From contig NZ_JAYKTS010000020.1 of assembly GCF_037024155.1 (NCBI RefSeq), positions 20,004 through 84,003 of the forward strand: a DNA stretch of 64,000 nucleotides, written 5' to 3'. Numbering within the stretch: position 1 is the stretch's first letter; every line of letters begins with the position of its first letter. Positions 1 through 11,163 of this stretch are shown piece after piece. Origin of the DNA: Bacillus sp. 2205SS5-2. Its GTDB lineage: Bacteria > Bacillota > Bacilli > Bacillales > Bacillaceae_K. Both the position numbers and the translations under genes were made by a program. The notes beneath the pieces are model-generated. The model saw only the letters and a list, made by a program, of their open reading frames with translations, was not told the origin of the DNA and ran no database searches.

Positions 1-127
1 TAGTGGGCTGTCATTTGCCTGTCGCCTCAGGGCAGCCACTTCCGCTTTTAGTAAATTATGCCCGAAGCTAAGTTAAATCATAGATAATAGACTGATACGA
101 AAAGTAACAAACTTTGCGAAAACAGCC
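1..127. repeat. Composite repeat: end of family B plus right half of family A
   Basis: Positions 1-49 match the right end of the B1 repeat seen again at 63.9 kb (CAGGGCAGCCACTTCCGCTTTT). From about 57 to 127 the sequence matches the right half of family A, ending GCGAAAACAGCC. The left half of A would lie upstream of the window with B lying within A. Positions 128-300 hold no gene that I can see. Confidence 0.75.
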
Positions 128-308
128 TATATTAAAGAATAAGTGAAATGTTTAGTTAGGAGAAAGATGAAAATGCTTGATGGCTGGAGTTAGAAGAAAA
201 GGAAACAATGTAGGAGGCTACTGAGATATAAAGTCCTATTAAACTATCGGGGGCTTTAATACAGTGCGTACATTATTAAAGTAACTCTAATATCGGGGGT
301 GTTTTATT

Positions 309-596
309 TTGCAGAAATGCGATAAATGTAAAATTGAATTTAGCTGGAGTAAAATCTATAAATCGTTTGTATGGAAATACAAACCTATTGAGTGTAATAA
401 CTGTGGAACGGAACACAGAATAACCAAAACTGGGAGATTATCTTTTGTATTATGTACAATTGTACCTTCGCTGATTTTTATGAATGTCCTATCCCCTTTC
501 GAAAATATCATTCTAACTCTTGTAATAGGGATATTCATACTCATTGTTGGTTCGTTGTTAACACCATTTTTTGTTAAGTATAAGGGGTTATTGTGA
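309..596 (+). CDS. Small CxxC-type membrane protein (cxxc_20_cxxc family)
   Basis: A 95-residue protein with two CxxC pairs, C4-x2-C7 and C29-x2-C32, about 20 residues apart. Two hydrophobic segments follow (about residues 46-62 and 67-88). This layout matches the Firmicute cxxc_20_cxxc family (TIGR04104), small proteins of unknown function whose cysteines probably bind a metal. The TTG start is chosen because a GGGGGT Shine-Dalgarno lies about 8 bases upstream. The gene is isolated, next to a decayed kinase gene. Its role is unknown. Confidence 0.65.
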   Translation: MQKCDKCKIEFSWSKIYKSFVWKYKPIECNNCGTEHRITKTGRLSFVLCTIVPSLIFMNVLSPFENIILTLVIGIFILIVGSLLTPFFVKYKGLL

Positions 597-703
597 GATT
601 TCTCACTTAAGCTAACGGTGAAGATAGCTTAAGAACGCACAACTGATCTCCGGCTTTTTTAATATCCCATTAACGGGCAGGTTCATTCAAAAAGGAGACT
701 ATA

Positions 704-1262
704 ATGAAAGAAAGAGAGCGTTATATTGTAATTGGAATAGCAGGCGGCTTTGGAAGTGGCAAAACCACCTTTTGTAGTAATTTGGCAAAGAACTTAGACG
801 TAGTAACAGTTCTAACAATATTTACTGATGATTTATTTTTGAGAGGTTAAACCGAAAGTAAATGCTCCTTATTAATGAGAAGGAATATGCTGATTATAGC
901 CAACCAACTTCTGTGGATATGGACAGATTAAATACAGATATTAATCATTTTTTATCAACGGAAACTCATGATGTTGTTATAGTTTAGAAATAATGGTTTT
1001 GTGTATTGAGAATTTTTGAGAAAAAATAGATTTGATAATATTTGTTGATTGCCTATTAGATGAGAGATTTGAGAGAAGTTAAAAAGTGATATTAACGAAC
1101 AAGCCATTGACGATAGATATCTCGTCAGAATATCTTGATTTAGTGAGGCAAGGCCGTAACGAGTTTGTTGAACCTGCAAAATGACGCGCAGATTTAATCT
1201 TACATGGTTCTTTTATTTCTAATAAATCCTTAGATATAGTTCGTAATTGGATATTTAATTAA
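704..1262 (+). pseudogene. Decayed uridine-kinase-like P-loop kinase
   Basis: An ATG with the Shine-Dalgarno AAAGGAGA opens a 48-codon frame containing a clean Walker A motif (GGFGSGKTT, residues 15-23) and then an in-frame TAA at 848. Kinase-like sequence continues in other frames: DYSQPTSVDMDRL near 893-932, and near 1136-1220 LVRQGRNEFVEP followed, after a stop, by RADLILHGSF. The latter resembles the C-terminal 'K..ADLIL.G' block of uridine kinase-type proteins. Several stops and frameshifts mean no full-length product can be made. The family call is from motif order only. Confidence 0.7.
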
Positions 1263-1669
1263 CAACACAATTTACTTATTCAAGTATCGGGGCTTTAGCT
1301 GAGAATCACACTTTAAATTATCTCGAATTAAAGTCTTCAGGAAATGGGTTCAATTATGAAATCAGAATTGGAGATTCTCATAATGCGAGAATGTCCTGTT
1401 TTATGTTTATAGTCTTTCAAATTAATATTATATCGAATAACCTGGTACATTCGAGCAACGGAATAGGTTTAGCCTTATTGTATCGCTACGACGTCTGATT
1501 CTGATTCAATTATTAACCTTTCTTTATAACAGAGCCCTTTTTAAGAGGGGATACTTGCTGTTTAAATGCCGATTTTCAAACCTCCACTTTTCTGCATCTT
1601 CTAAAACTCCTTGCTATCTATCTTTAAATCAATTATTTTTAAGGTATAAAGGAAAAATTAGGTGATAAA
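1263..1669. other. Intergenic stretch with no recognisable gene
   Basis: No credible coding frame, RNA or complete repeat was found. The AT-rich sequence just before glpP (about 1624-1660) presumably holds its promoter, but I could not fix clear -35 and -10 boxes. Confidence 0.5.
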
Positions 1670-2230
1670 ATGAGCTTTCATAATCAAACCATCTTACCAG
1701 CGATTCGTAGTATGAAAGACTTTGATAAGATGTTGGAAACGTCTTATCAATATGGGATTTTTCTCGATTTGCATATTGGGTTGTTGAAGGGTGCATTTCA
1801 GTATGCAAAAGAGCAAAACCGCAAGATGTTTCTACATATTGATTTGATACAGGGCTTACGGAGTGATGAATATGCAACGGATTTTGTCTGTCAGGAACTT
1901 AGACCTTATGGAATCATTTCCACGAAAAGTAGTGTGATTAAACGAGCTAGGAAAAAGGGAGTACTCGCGACACAGAGGACGTTTATTATTGATTCAAGTG
2001 CCTTAAACCGAAGTGTAGAATTAATCAAAAGCAATGATCCTGATTTTATCGAAGTTCTGCCTGGTGTTGTGCCGAAAATCATTACTCATCTACATCAGCA
2101 AACTGGAAAACCGATTTTTGCGGGTGGGTTAATTCAAACAAAGGATGAGGTCGAAGCGGCTATCGATGCAGGTGCTGTTGCGATAACCACCTCGAATCCT
2201 GAACTCTGGAAAGTATACGAAGGCAATTGA
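1670..2230 (+). CDS. glpP: Glycerol uptake operon antiterminator GlpP
   Basis: A 186-residue protein that matches the GlpP family along its whole length: N-terminal ILPAIRSMKDF, central IDLIQGL, and a C-terminal segment IFAGGLIQTKDEVEAA near residues 149-165. In Bacillus, GlpP with glycerol-3-phosphate binds the leader RNA of glp transcripts and prevents termination. Here it directly precedes glpK with a 48-bp gap, and a GlpP-type terminator is present in the glpD leader downstream. The ATG has an AGGTG Shine-Dalgarno. The permease gene glpF, between glpP and glpK in B. subtilis, is missing. Confidence 0.93.
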   Translation: MSFHNQTILPAIRSMKDFDKMLETSYQYGIFLDLHIGLLKGAFQYAKEQNRKMFLHIDLIQGLRSDEYATDFVCQELRPYGIISTKSSVIKRARKKGVLATQRTFIIDSSALNRSVELIKSNDPDFIEVLPGVVPKIITHLHQQTGKPIFAGGLIQTKDEVEAAIDAGAVAITTSNPELWKVYEGN

Positions 2231-2254
2231 ATGGGGTTAAAATGAGAATGTTAA

Positions 2255-3788
<1,534 letters not shown>

Positions 3789-3820
3789 AAAAACAAGTTA
3801 ATAGACTGGTAGAGAAATGG

Positions 3821-3876
3821 AGAGACCTTACGACACGATGGAAACACGTCCATCATGTTAGTTATGGTCTCTTTTT
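3821..3876 (+). promoter_or_regulatory. glpD leader terminator, probable GlpP antitermination site
   Basis: AGAGACC (3821-3827) pairs with GGTCTCT (3866-3872). An inner GATGGA/TCCATC pairing supports the stem and a T-run follows at once. It stands about 45 bp before the glpD start. In B. subtilis GlpP with glycerol-3-phosphate prevents termination at the equivalent leader hairpin. The hairpin is seen directly; GlpP binding is inferred from the family and the presence of glpP. Confidence 0.75.
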
Positions 3877-3919
3877 GTGTATATATACAGAAAAGGGAAA
3901 AATAAGGGGGATACACTAA

Positions 3920-5578
3920 ATGGCATTTTCAAGTTCGAATCGTAAAGCAATTATCGAAGAACTACAACAGGATAAATATGACCTAATCATCGTCGGTGGA
4001 GGCATCACAGGAGCTGGTATTGCACTAGACGCCGCTTCTAGAGGGATGAAAGTAGCTTTACTCGAAATGCAAGATTTTGCTGCTGGTACATCCAGTCGAT
4101 CAACGAAACTTGTACACGGGGGATTGCGATACTTGAAGCAATTCGAAATCAAAATGGTCGCAGATGTGGGGAAAGAACGATCGATCGTTTACGAAAATGG
4201 CCCTCATGTCACTACACCAGAATGGATGCTACTTCCATTTCATAAAGGAGGTACTTTTGGCCGGTTTTCAACATCGATTGGATTAAAGGTATATGATTTT
4301 TTAGCCGGAGTCAAAAAATCGGAGCGAAGAAGAATGCTATCTAAAAAGACCACCCTCCAACTTGAACCATTGATTAAACAAGAATCATTAAAAGGGGGGG
4401 GGTATTATGTGGAATATCGCACGGATGATGCTCGGTTGACGATCGAGGTGATGAAAGCGGCCGAAGCTTTTGGTGCAAAGGTGATTAATTATGTAAAAGC
4501 GGAGAAGTTTCTCTATGAAAAAGAAAGGGTTGTTGGGGTAGAAGGGAAAGATATGATCTCTGGAGACTCATTGACCATTAGTGGTACGAAAGTGGTCAAT
4601 GCCACTGGACCATGGGTGGATGAGATGCGGGATAAAGACACAAGTCGCAACAATAAAAAACTCCGGTTAACAAAAGGGGTTCACCTCGTCTTTAGCTCAG
4701 AAAAATTCCCTTTGCAACAAGCCGTGTATTTCGATACGCCAGATGGACGAATGGTTTTTGCCATACCTCGTGATGGAAAAACCTATGTGGGAACGACTGA
4801 TACGTTTTTTGATTACAATAAAGCTCATCCGAAAATGACGGAAAGCGACCGTGCGTATATTTTAGAAAGCATTGCTTATATGTTTCCGAGTATGGATCTT
4901 TCTGAAGAAGATGTTGAATCGAGTTGGGCAGGAATTCGACCGCTGATTTATGAAGAAGGGAAAGATCCTTCAGAAATTTCACGAAAAGACGAAGTGTGGG
5001 AGCATGATAGTGGTTTAATCACCATCGCTGGAGGTAAGCTTACTGGTTACCGGAAAATGGCTCAACAGGTTGTCGATTTAGTCGTAGACCGATTACAGCA
5101 AAGTGAAGGCTCGTCCTTTTCTTCATCGAAGACAAAAGACCTTCCTATTTCAGGTGGTGATGTGGGAGGTTCTAAAGGGTTTGATCGGTTTATTCAACAT
5201 AAAGCAAAAGAAGCGGTGAGTGTTGGATTATCGTCTGAGGTCGGTCGGAAATTAACAAGAATGTACGGGAAAAATGTTCAACATATTTATGATCTTGTAA
5301 AGACATATGAAAAAAGGGATGGAGACAAGACGCTACCTCCGGCTATTTACGCTCAAGTTGTCTACGCCGTACAAAATGAAATGGCCTATACCCCTGCTGA
5401 CTTCTTTATTCGCCGGACAGGAGCTTTATTTTTCGATATTGATTGGGTGAGGCAGTGGAAAGAGCCTGTCATGAACGTGATGAATGAATTATTGGCTTGG
5501 ACGACCGACCAATATAAAGAATATGAAGCTGAATTAAATAAAGAACTGGTCGATGCGGTTGAACCTGCGGTAGAATGA
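3920..5578 (+). CDS. glpD: Aerobic glycerol-3-phosphate dehydrogenase
   Basis: FAD-dependent, membrane-associated oxidation of glycerol-3-phosphate to dihydroxyacetone phosphate, passing electrons to menaquinone. The dinucleotide-binding motif GGGITGAG lies near residues 26-33, followed by the family block [17 protein letters not shown] (about 56-72). The C-terminal 150 residues correspond to the GlpD helical domain. Length of 552 residues is typical (B. subtilis 555). A GGGGGA Shine-Dalgarno precedes the ATG. It is expressed behind the leader terminator and is followed after 19 bp by a lipase-like gene. Confidence 0.96.
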   Translation: MAFSSSNRKAIIEELQQDKYDLIIVGGGITGAGIALDAASRGMKVALLEMQDFAAGTSSRSTKLVHGGLRYLKQFEIKMVADVGKERSIVYENGPHVTTPEWMLLPFHKGGTFGRFSTSIGLKVYDFLAGVKKSERRRMLSKKTTLQLEPLIKQESLKGGGYYVEYRTDDARLTIEVMKAAEAFGAKVINYVKAEKFLYEKERVVGVEGKDMISGDSLTISGTKVVNATGPWVDEMRDKDTSRNNKKLRLTKGVHLVFSSEKFPLQQAVYFDTPDGRMVFAIPRDGKTYVGTTDTFFDYNKAHPKMTESDRAYILESIAYMFPSMDLSEEDVESSWAGIRPLIYEEGKDPSEISRKDEVWEHDSGLITIAGGKLTGYRKMAQQVVDLVVDRLQQSEGSSFSSSKTKDLPISGGDVGGSKGFDRFIQHKAKEAVSVGLSSEVGRKLTRMYGKNVQHIYDLVKTYEKRDGDKTLPPAIYAQVVYAVQNEMAYTPADFFIRRTGALFFDIDWVRQWKEPVMNVMNELLAWTTDQYKEYEAELNKELVDAVEPAVE

Positions 5579-5597
5579 AGGAAAAGGGGGAGAGCCG

Positions 5598-6539
5598 ATG
5601 AATGAGAGTGTAGGGTATTTACGTACGGGAGATGGGAATGAGCTTTTTACGGTCGAATGGAAAGAGGAAGACCGTCAACCGAAAGCAGTAATTCAGCTTG
5701 CCCATGGCATGGCGGAACATATTATGCGCTATCAAGAGTTTTCCGAGTATTTAGTGAAACGGGGAATTTTTGTTATCGGTCATGATCATCGAGGCCACGG
5801 GAGAACGGCAGAAAAAAACGGCAGTGTTGGCTATTTTTCTGATGAAGAAGGCTTTGAACGTGTCGTGGATGACCTTCACGAAGTTAATGCGTTTGTTCGC
5901 AGTCAATATCACGGGGTTCCACTCTTTTTATTTGGTCATAGTATGGGCTCATTTATTGTGAGGCGGTATATTCAACGCTATTCAGAACCGTTACAAGGAG
6001 TGATCTTGTCTGGTACCGGTGATTATTCCCCGTTTATGGGTCGTGCTGGAAAGCTCATTGCAAATAGAATTGGGAAGAAAAAGGGGATGAAAACTGCAAG
6101 TTCGCTGTTAGATAAGCTTTCGTTTGGGAAATTCAATCAAAATTTTTCACCTGCGAACACCCCGTTTGACTGGCTATCACGAGACGAAGAAGCTGTCCAA
6201 GATTATATCGTTGATCCTTATTGTGGAAGAGTTTCGTCAGCGGGAATGTTTATTGATCTTCTAACAGGATTGAGTAGAATTCATGATGAGAATGAAGTAA
6301 AAAAGATACCGAGAGACGTTCCCTTCTTATTTATTAGTGGGGATCAAGATCCTGTTGGTCGAGGAACTAAGGGCGTGCAAAAGGTCATCAATCAAATGCA
6401 ACGGTATAGTGAATATGATATTGTTTCACGTTTTTATTCAGACGGTCGTCACGAAATGCTAAATGAAATTAATCGAGAAGAGGTTTTTCAAGATATTGTT
6501 TACTGGATCGAAAATAGGTTAAATCAATCGAATAAATAA
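5598..6539 (+). CDS. Alpha/beta hydrolase, monoglyceride lipase/lysophospholipase type
   Basis: A 313-residue serine hydrolase. The nucleophile elbow GHSMGS is near residues 116-121, an upstream GHDHRGHG loop is typical of the S33/Hydrolase_4 group, an acidic residue sits in SGDQDP, and the catalytic histidine is in DGRHEMLNE near the C-terminus. Related proteins cleave monoacylglycerols or lysophospholipids. It lies 19 bp behind glpD with a GGGGGAG Shine-Dalgarno, so it is probably co-transcribed. A role in releasing glycerol for GlpK/GlpD is a reasonable inference; the exact substrate is unknown. Confidence 0.85.
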   Translation: MNESVGYLRTGDGNELFTVEWKEEDRQPKAVIQLAHGMAEHIMRYQEFSEYLVKRGIFVIGHDHRGHGRTAEKNGSVGYFSDEEGFERVVDDLHEVNAFVRSQYHGVPLFLFGHSMGSFIVRRYIQRYSEPLQGVILSGTGDYSPFMGRAGKLIANRIGKKKGMKTASSLLDKLSFGKFNQNFSPANTPFDWLSRDEEAVQDYIVDPYCGRVSSAGMFIDLLTGLSRIHDENEVKKIPRDVPFLFISGDQDPVGRGTKGVQKVINQMQRYSEYDIVSRFYSDGRHEMLNEINREEVFQDIVYWIENRLNQSNK

Positions 6540-6546
6540 AGGATTT

Positions 6547-6586
6547 CCCCCCTTTATAGCTAATTAAAGCTAAAAGGGGGTTTTTT
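6547..6586 (+). terminator. Intrinsic terminator overlapping the next gene's ribosome-binding site
   Basis: CCCCCTTT (6548-6555) and TAGCT (6557-6561) pair with AGCTA (6568-6572) and AAAGGGGG (6573-6580), with one bulged A and a six-base loop. Six Ts follow at 6581-6586, then ATG at 6588. The GGGGG of the 3' arm is the only Shine-Dalgarno for the acylase gene, so the hairpin can both end the glpD-lipase transcript and mask translation initiation. Confidence 0.85.
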
Positions 6587-6587
6587 A

Positions 6588-8981
6588 ATGGAAGCTGCTC
6601 AAACCTTACAACGAGAACCAATCAAAAAGCAAAGAAAGAAATGGAAAAAAGGATTAGCTTGGATAGTGGGAATCATTCTAGTATTAATCTTAGTAATCGC
6701 TATTTTTGTAACCGTTTTCACATCTCGATCTCTTCCTCAAACGGAGGGATCTGTAACGTTGAAGGGACTTGGAAGTGAGGTAGCAGTTTTAAGGGACGGA
6801 GAGGGTGTCCCTCATTTGAAGGCAACTTCATTACAAGATTTATACATGGCCCAAGGGTATGTGCAAGCACAAGATCGATTATTTCAAATGGACTTAGCAA
6901 GAAGGCAGGCATCTGGAAGATTAAGTGAAGTCGTAGGTGAAGCGACAATAGATACTGATAAATTTTTCCGAACACTTGGTCTTCGTCGAGCGGCGGAAGC
7001 CTCCCTTGCCATTTATGGTGAAGAGTCGATTCAAACGCTAGATTGGTTTGCTCAAGGAGTTAATGCTTACATAGAGGAGAGCATTGACGAAAATAAGCTA
7101 CCACTTGAATTTACTTTACTAGGATATGAACCAGAGTTATGGACCCCCATTGATTCTTTGACAATTGGGAAATATATGGCCTTTGATCTGGGCGGTCATT
7201 GGCAGAGTCAGGCGTTTCGTTATTGGGCTCTTGCCAATTTTTCAGAAGAAAAAGCCAAGGAATTATTTCCGAGTTATCCGGAAAATGCTCCGACCATTAT
7301 CGCTTCTTATGAGGATATCGATTTGGATATAGTAAGTGCCTTTGCCAAAGCAATTATTCCGCCTGAGGATAACGGTAGTAACAATTGGGTGGTCAGTGGA
7401 GAGAAATCGGAAAGTGGAAAACCACTTCTCGCTAACGATCCTCATTTAGGGCTAGGTACCCCGTCTATTTGGTATCAAATGCATCTTGAAACAGAAGAGA
7501 TGAATGTAAGTGGTGTGATTTTTGCAGGCATACCTGGCATTATTGTTGGTCACAATGATTCGATTAGCTGGGGCGTGACGAATACAGGGCCTGATGTGCA
7601 AGATTTGTATATTGAAAAAAGAAACCCTGATGATAAAGATGAGTTTTTATATAATGATTCGTACGAGAAAGCAACAATTATTTCTGAACCGATTAAAGTG
7701 AAGGACGGTAAAACGGTTGACTATGAAGTAACAATCACCCGTCATGGTCCGGTCATTTCAGAGTTTGCTCATCAAGAAAGTAATGAAACGGCGCTTGCAC
7801 TGCGCTGGACCGCTTTAGACGCCACACCAGAGCTACAAGCATTTCTCCAAATCAATGAAGCCAATAACTGGGAGGAATTTGAGACGGCATTAGAAGATTT
7901 TCATGCGCCTATGCAGAACTTCATGTTTGCATCAGAAGACGGTACCATTGCGTATAAAGCGAACGGTAAGCTGCCGATGAGAAAACAAGGTGATGGCTTA
8001 CTACCCGTACCAGGGTGGACAGATGAATACGAGTGGGAAGGCTTTGTTCCATATGACGAATTGCCGACAGTGATCAATCCTGTTGAAGGTTATATTGCGA
8101 CCGCTAATAATAAAGTGGTTGGGGAAGAGTATCCCTATCATATTAGCAACCACTGGGCTCAACCGTATCGCTATATGCGTATAGAGGAATTTTTGGAAGA
8201 AAAAGAAGTGTATTCTTTAGAAGATATGAAAGATTTGCAAATGGATCAAAAAAACCTTTATGCAGGTGAGTTTATTCCAATATTAACTGAGGATGTCGAT
8301 TCTGCCAAACTATCAAATACAGAAAAAGAAGCACTGAAGTTATTCACATCTTGGAACTATCAAGATGATAAAAATTTACCCCAACCACTACTCTATCATG
8401 AGTGGATGTATGCGATAGGAGATGTTCTTTTCCAAGAGGATATTCCAGAAGAGGCATTGAAACTTTTTAACGGAAAACAGAGTATTGTCGATGAATTCAT
8501 TCGAAAAGCATCCATTGGGGAAGAGGTCCGTTGGTTTGAAGATGCTGGTGGATATAATGAAGTACTAACCGATGCCTTTCAACAAGCAGTGAAAAATATT
8601 GCAGCAGAATTTGGCGGAGATCCACAAAAATGGAAATGGGGAGAGAATCATCAATTGTACTTTGCTCATCCTCTATCTGGAAGTTCCCCGGTATTAGAAT
8701 TTATTTTTAACAAAGAAGATCCGCTCCCAATTGGCGGAAGTCATGTGACTGTACAGGCTGCTAAATCAGATGAAACCGGAATGGTTGTGCACGGTGCCGC
8801 TTGGCGATATGTGAATGATACAGCAATTATGACTGAAGCCGAGCATATTATCGGGCCCGGTCAAAGTGGTCATTTCAAAAGCGAGTGGTATGACAACAGT
8901 ATTAAGGATTGGGCAGAAGGGGAGTATCATAAAACGTCGTTAGAGGAGGCGGAAGGTGAAAAATTACTGCTAACTCCTTAA
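6588..8981 (+). CDS. Membrane-anchored penicillin acylase family protein
   Basis: A 797-residue Ntn-hydrolase of the penicillin G acylase/acyl-homoserine-lactone acylase group. One transmembrane segment (about residues 23-45) behind a Lys/Arg-rich N-terminus anchors it with the enzyme outside. The alpha-chain block QGYVQAQDRLFQMDLARR is near residue 90. The self-processing site with the catalytic serine is GSNNW near residue 264, and HGPV and the beta-chain ANNK motif follow. These enzymes hydrolyse amide bonds of penicillins, acyl-homoserine lactones or related N-acyl compounds; the substrate here cannot be told. Its ribosome-binding site is inside a terminator hairpin. Confidence 0.9.
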   Translation: MEAAQTLQREPIKKQRKKWKKGLAWIVGIILVLILVIAIFVTVFTSRSLPQTEGSVTLKGLGSEVAVLRDGEGVPHLKATSLQDLYMAQGYVQAQDRLFQMDLARRQASGRLSEVVGEATIDTDKFFRTLGLRRAAEASLAIYGEESIQTLDWFAQGVNAYIEESIDENKLPLEFTLLGYEPELWTPIDSLTIGKYMAFDLGGHWQSQAFRYWALANFSEEKAKELFPSYPENAPTIIASYEDIDLDIVSAFAKAIIPPEDNGSNNWVVSGEKSESGKPLLANDPHLGLGTPSIWYQMHLETEEMNVSGVIFAGIPGIIVGHNDSISWGVTNTGPDVQDLYIEKRNPDDKDEFLYNDSYEKATIISEPIKVKDGKTVDYEVTITRHGPVISEFAHQESNETALALRWTALDATPELQAFLQINEANNWEEFETALEDFHAPMQNFMFASEDGTIAYKANGKLPMRKQGDGLLPVPGWTDEYEWEGFVPYDELPTVINPVEGYIATANNKVVGEEYPYHISNHWAQPYRYMRIEEFLEEKEVYSLEDMKDLQMDQKNLYAGEFIPILTEDVDSAKLSNTEKEALKLFTSWNYQDDKNLPQPLLYHEWMYAIGDVLFQEDIPEEALKLFNGKQSIVDEFIRKASIGEEVRWFEDAGGYNEVLTDAFQQAVKNIAAEFGGDPQKWKWGENHQLYFAHPLSGSSPVLEFIFNKEDPLPIGGSHVTVQAAKSDETGMVVHGAAWRYVNDTAIMTEAEHIIGPGQSGHFKSEWYDNSIKDWAEGEYHKTSLEEAEGEKLLLTP

Positions 8982-8990
8982 GGGAAATCT

Positions 8991-9025
8991 AAAATGCTGA
9001 AGCGTTCAGGTCGCTTCAGCATTTT
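8991..9025. terminator. Bidirectional terminator
   Basis: A perfect 14-bp stem AAAATGCTGAAGCG/CGCTTCAGCATTTT with a seven-base loop. It lies between convergent genes and has A- and T-ends that serve both strands. Confidence 0.85.
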
Positions 9026-9067
9026 GTCATTTGTTCAAAGAGAGAAATATGTCCTAGAGGATAGAGA

Positions 9068-9619
9068 CTATTTTGCTCGTCGGAGTCGGATAGGTTCATA
9101 ATCAAATAGTTTACCTTCATAGACTAATTGAAGATCTTTTTGCTCGCGGAAATCATCTGGAGTCACTAATGCAGGTAGCTTATCCCACAATTGGATCCCC
9201 GATCGCTTTAAGATTTCCGCCACAAATTGGGAACAAAAATAGGATGTACTGATTTCTACCGGTTCTTTTAGTGTGATTCCTAAGATGCCGAGAAGATTAT
9301 ATGTCCAGCGGCGTTTGTTTTTGATAAACAAATGTAAGATGCGTTTCATTTTTTCAACTTGACGTTCTGTGACAGTTAGCTCATAAATCACACATGTCGT
9401 GTTTGGATAAAGACTGTACGTTCCGTTAAACACATCTTCTTTTACGAATCCACCGTCTAGTGGATTATCCGGTTTTTTTCGTCCAAAACTATATAGTTCG
9501 ATTAAATCAGAATCAAAGGAAATGGAAGCATGATTATAAGGTGCTTTTGTGTATTTTTTAATAGATTTAGTAAAAAAGGTTCCAGTATCTGTCAGTAGAA
9601 TATAGATTTTCTTCGTCAT
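9068..9619 (-). CDS. NlpC/P60-superfamily papain-like protein (YiiX/YebB-like)
   Basis: A 183-residue protein with the signs of the permuted papain-like NlpC/P60 group: an early histidine in YNHASISF (about residue 30) and a later cysteine in YFCSQFVAEIL (about residue 128). This order is found in YiiX/YebB-like proteins, proposed to act as amidases or acyltransferases on lipids or peptides. No signal peptide is evident. It stands alone, convergent to the acylase gene. The cellular role is unknown; the fold call is moderately sure. Confidence 0.7.
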   Translation of the reverse strand: MTKKIYILLTDTGTFFTKSIKKYTKAPYNHASISFDSDLIELYSFGRKKPDNPLDGGFVKEDVFNGTYSLYPNTTCVIYELTVTERQVEKMKRILHLFIKNKRRWTYNLLGILGITLKEPVEISTSYFCSQFVAEILKRSGIQLWDKLPALVTPDDFREQKDLQLVYEGKLFDYEPIRLRRAK

Positions 9620-9713
9620 CTTTCAGCCCTCATTTTTGTCAATTTATGTTGAATGTTGAATTGATTTCCATCATACTATGAACTAGATTCATAGTGTCTG
9701 TAGGGGGAGTAGG

Positions 9714-10628
9714 ATGGTCCAAACATATGTAACATTATCGATGATGGCCTTCGCACTTGCTATTGTTCATCTATCATTTTATGTAGTAAAATCGTTTAAA
9801 AAAAGAGAAGATTTCTCTGCATTAAATGCACGCGTTAAAACATGGTGGGGGATGCTGGTCGTTTTTTCTATTGCTACTTTATTTAATTCGACAATAGCCT
9901 TAATTTCCCTACTATTTCTTTGCTTCTTTTCGCTCAAGGAGTATTTTTCAATGATGAAAACAAGAAAAGCAGAACGCCAGCTTTTTTGGTGGGCTTATTT
10001 AGCGATACCTCTTCAATTTTACTGGATCAGCATTGGTTGGTATGGCATGTTTATCGTGTTTATTCCAGTCTATGTGTTCTTATTTCTCCCATTACCGAGA
10101 ATCTTAGGTAATGGTACCGCAGGCTTTTTACGTTCCGTTAGTTCAACTCAATGGGGGCTAATGCTGATGGTTTTCGGGTTAAGCCATTTAGCTTACTATC
10201 AAGTCGCGAACGAACAATACGGTGCAAATCTTGTTCTATTTTTAGTCGTGCTCACCCAAGCCAATGATGTTGTTCAATTTTTAGTATCCATTTTTATAGG
10301 TGAAAAAAAGGTTGTTCCGTCTGCGCACCCAAATATAACTTGGGAAGGATTCACGCTATCGATCTTAACGACAACCGCTTTGTCAACTTTACTGTATCCC
10401 TACTTAACGCCGCTTGATATGAAATTTGGCATTCTGTCTGGTGTTATTATCAGTGTGAGTGCCTTTCTCGGAAGTTTAACAATCTCGGTTTTAAAGCGTG
10501 ATTTATTAATTGGCGATCAGGAAAAATTTTTGCAGTTAAAAGAAAGTTATTTAACGAGTGTAGACAGCTTAACGTATACAGCCCCTATTTTCTTTCATGT
10601 CATTCGCTATTATTTTGATTTTATGTAG
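9714..10628 (+). CDS. CdsA-like phosphatidate cytidylyltransferase family membrane protein
   Basis: A 304-residue integral membrane protein with about eight hydrophobic segments. The C-terminus carries the family signature in modified form: a serine-rich membrane segment (SAFLGSLTISVLKRD) leading to a final YLTSVDSLTYTAP, where the aspartate matches the metal-binding D of the CDP-diglyceride synthase signature. Authentic CdsA makes CDP-diacylglycerol from CTP and phosphatidate. This protein is outside the usual uppS-cdsA-dxr cluster and is probably a paralogue with a specialised lipid role. A GGGGGAG Shine-Dalgarno supports the ATG. Confidence 0.75.
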   Translation: MVQTYVTLSMMAFALAIVHLSFYVVKSFKKREDFSALNARVKTWWGMLVVFSIATLFNSTIALISLLFLCFFSLKEYFSMMKTRKAERQLFWWAYLAIPLQFYWISIGWYGMFIVFIPVYVFLFLPLPRILGNGTAGFLRSVSSTQWGLMLMVFGLSHLAYYQVANEQYGANLVLFLVVLTQANDVVQFLVSIFIGEKKVVPSAHPNITWEGFTLSILTTTALSTLLYPYLTPLDMKFGILSGVIISVSAFLGSLTISVLKRDLLIGDQEKFLQLKESYLTSVDSLTYTAPIFFHVIRYYFDFM

Positions 10629-10723
10629 GCGAGTCAATTTCAAATTGTCATTAACTAGCCATATTTTGTATCCTACAGGCGATATATAGGTATTATGAAA
10701 TGGATAAAAAGTTGATTTTGTAA

Positions 10724-10886
10724 GGCTCTTTTCGTATTCTTTGTGGCTCTAGCATATAAAAAGGGATAGAAACACACTTTTCTTTCCTCATTTCAACTAA
10801 AGAAAAATACGAAAAGATGCCCGATATCATTTTTTATCATGAAATAGAGACTAATTCGAAAAACAACAAACTTTGCGAAAACAGCC
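10724..10886 (+). repeat. Family A repeat (subtype A2)
   Basis: 163 bp, GGCTCTTTTCG...CGAAAACAGCC with inverted ends. Flanking octamers TTTTGTAA and TTTCATAA match at 6 of 8 positions, perhaps an aged target duplication. Confidence 0.85.
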
Positions 10887-10975
10887 TTTCATAAAGGTTG
10901 AGGCTTTTTGAAAATGGACTACTAAATGGTTGTTATAAACAAATATCAATTTGATCTTGAATGATGTTGGTGAAG

Positions 10976-11137
10976 GGCTCTTCTCGTATACATTGAGGCT
11001 ATCGCATCAAATTTTTGATTAAATCATCCCTTTTCACTGTTGATTTCCATTAAAAGTTGTCGAAATGATGCACGAAACAAAGCTATATCTTGGATAATAT
11101 ACTGGTGTCAAAAGCAACAATTTTTGCGAAAATAGTT
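10976..11137 (+). repeat. Family A repeat (subtype A1, diverged)
   Basis: Starts GGCTCTTCTCGTATACATTG, with a middle part typical of A1 (GATTAAATC, TCGAAATGATGC) and a degraded right end TTGCGAAAATAGTT. No flanking duplication remains. Confidence 0.8.
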
Positions 11138-11163
11138 TAGTAATTAAATTGAGGTGACTCTAA

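Noticed and set aside
955..1179. 74-codon minus-strand frame
   Set aside because: It is antisense to the decayed kinase gene, whose plus-strand protein similarity is clear.
10629..11163. Repeats at 10.7-11.1 kb as a CRISPR array
   Set aside because: Two ~160-bp repeats with inverted ends and no regular spacers; they are family A elements.
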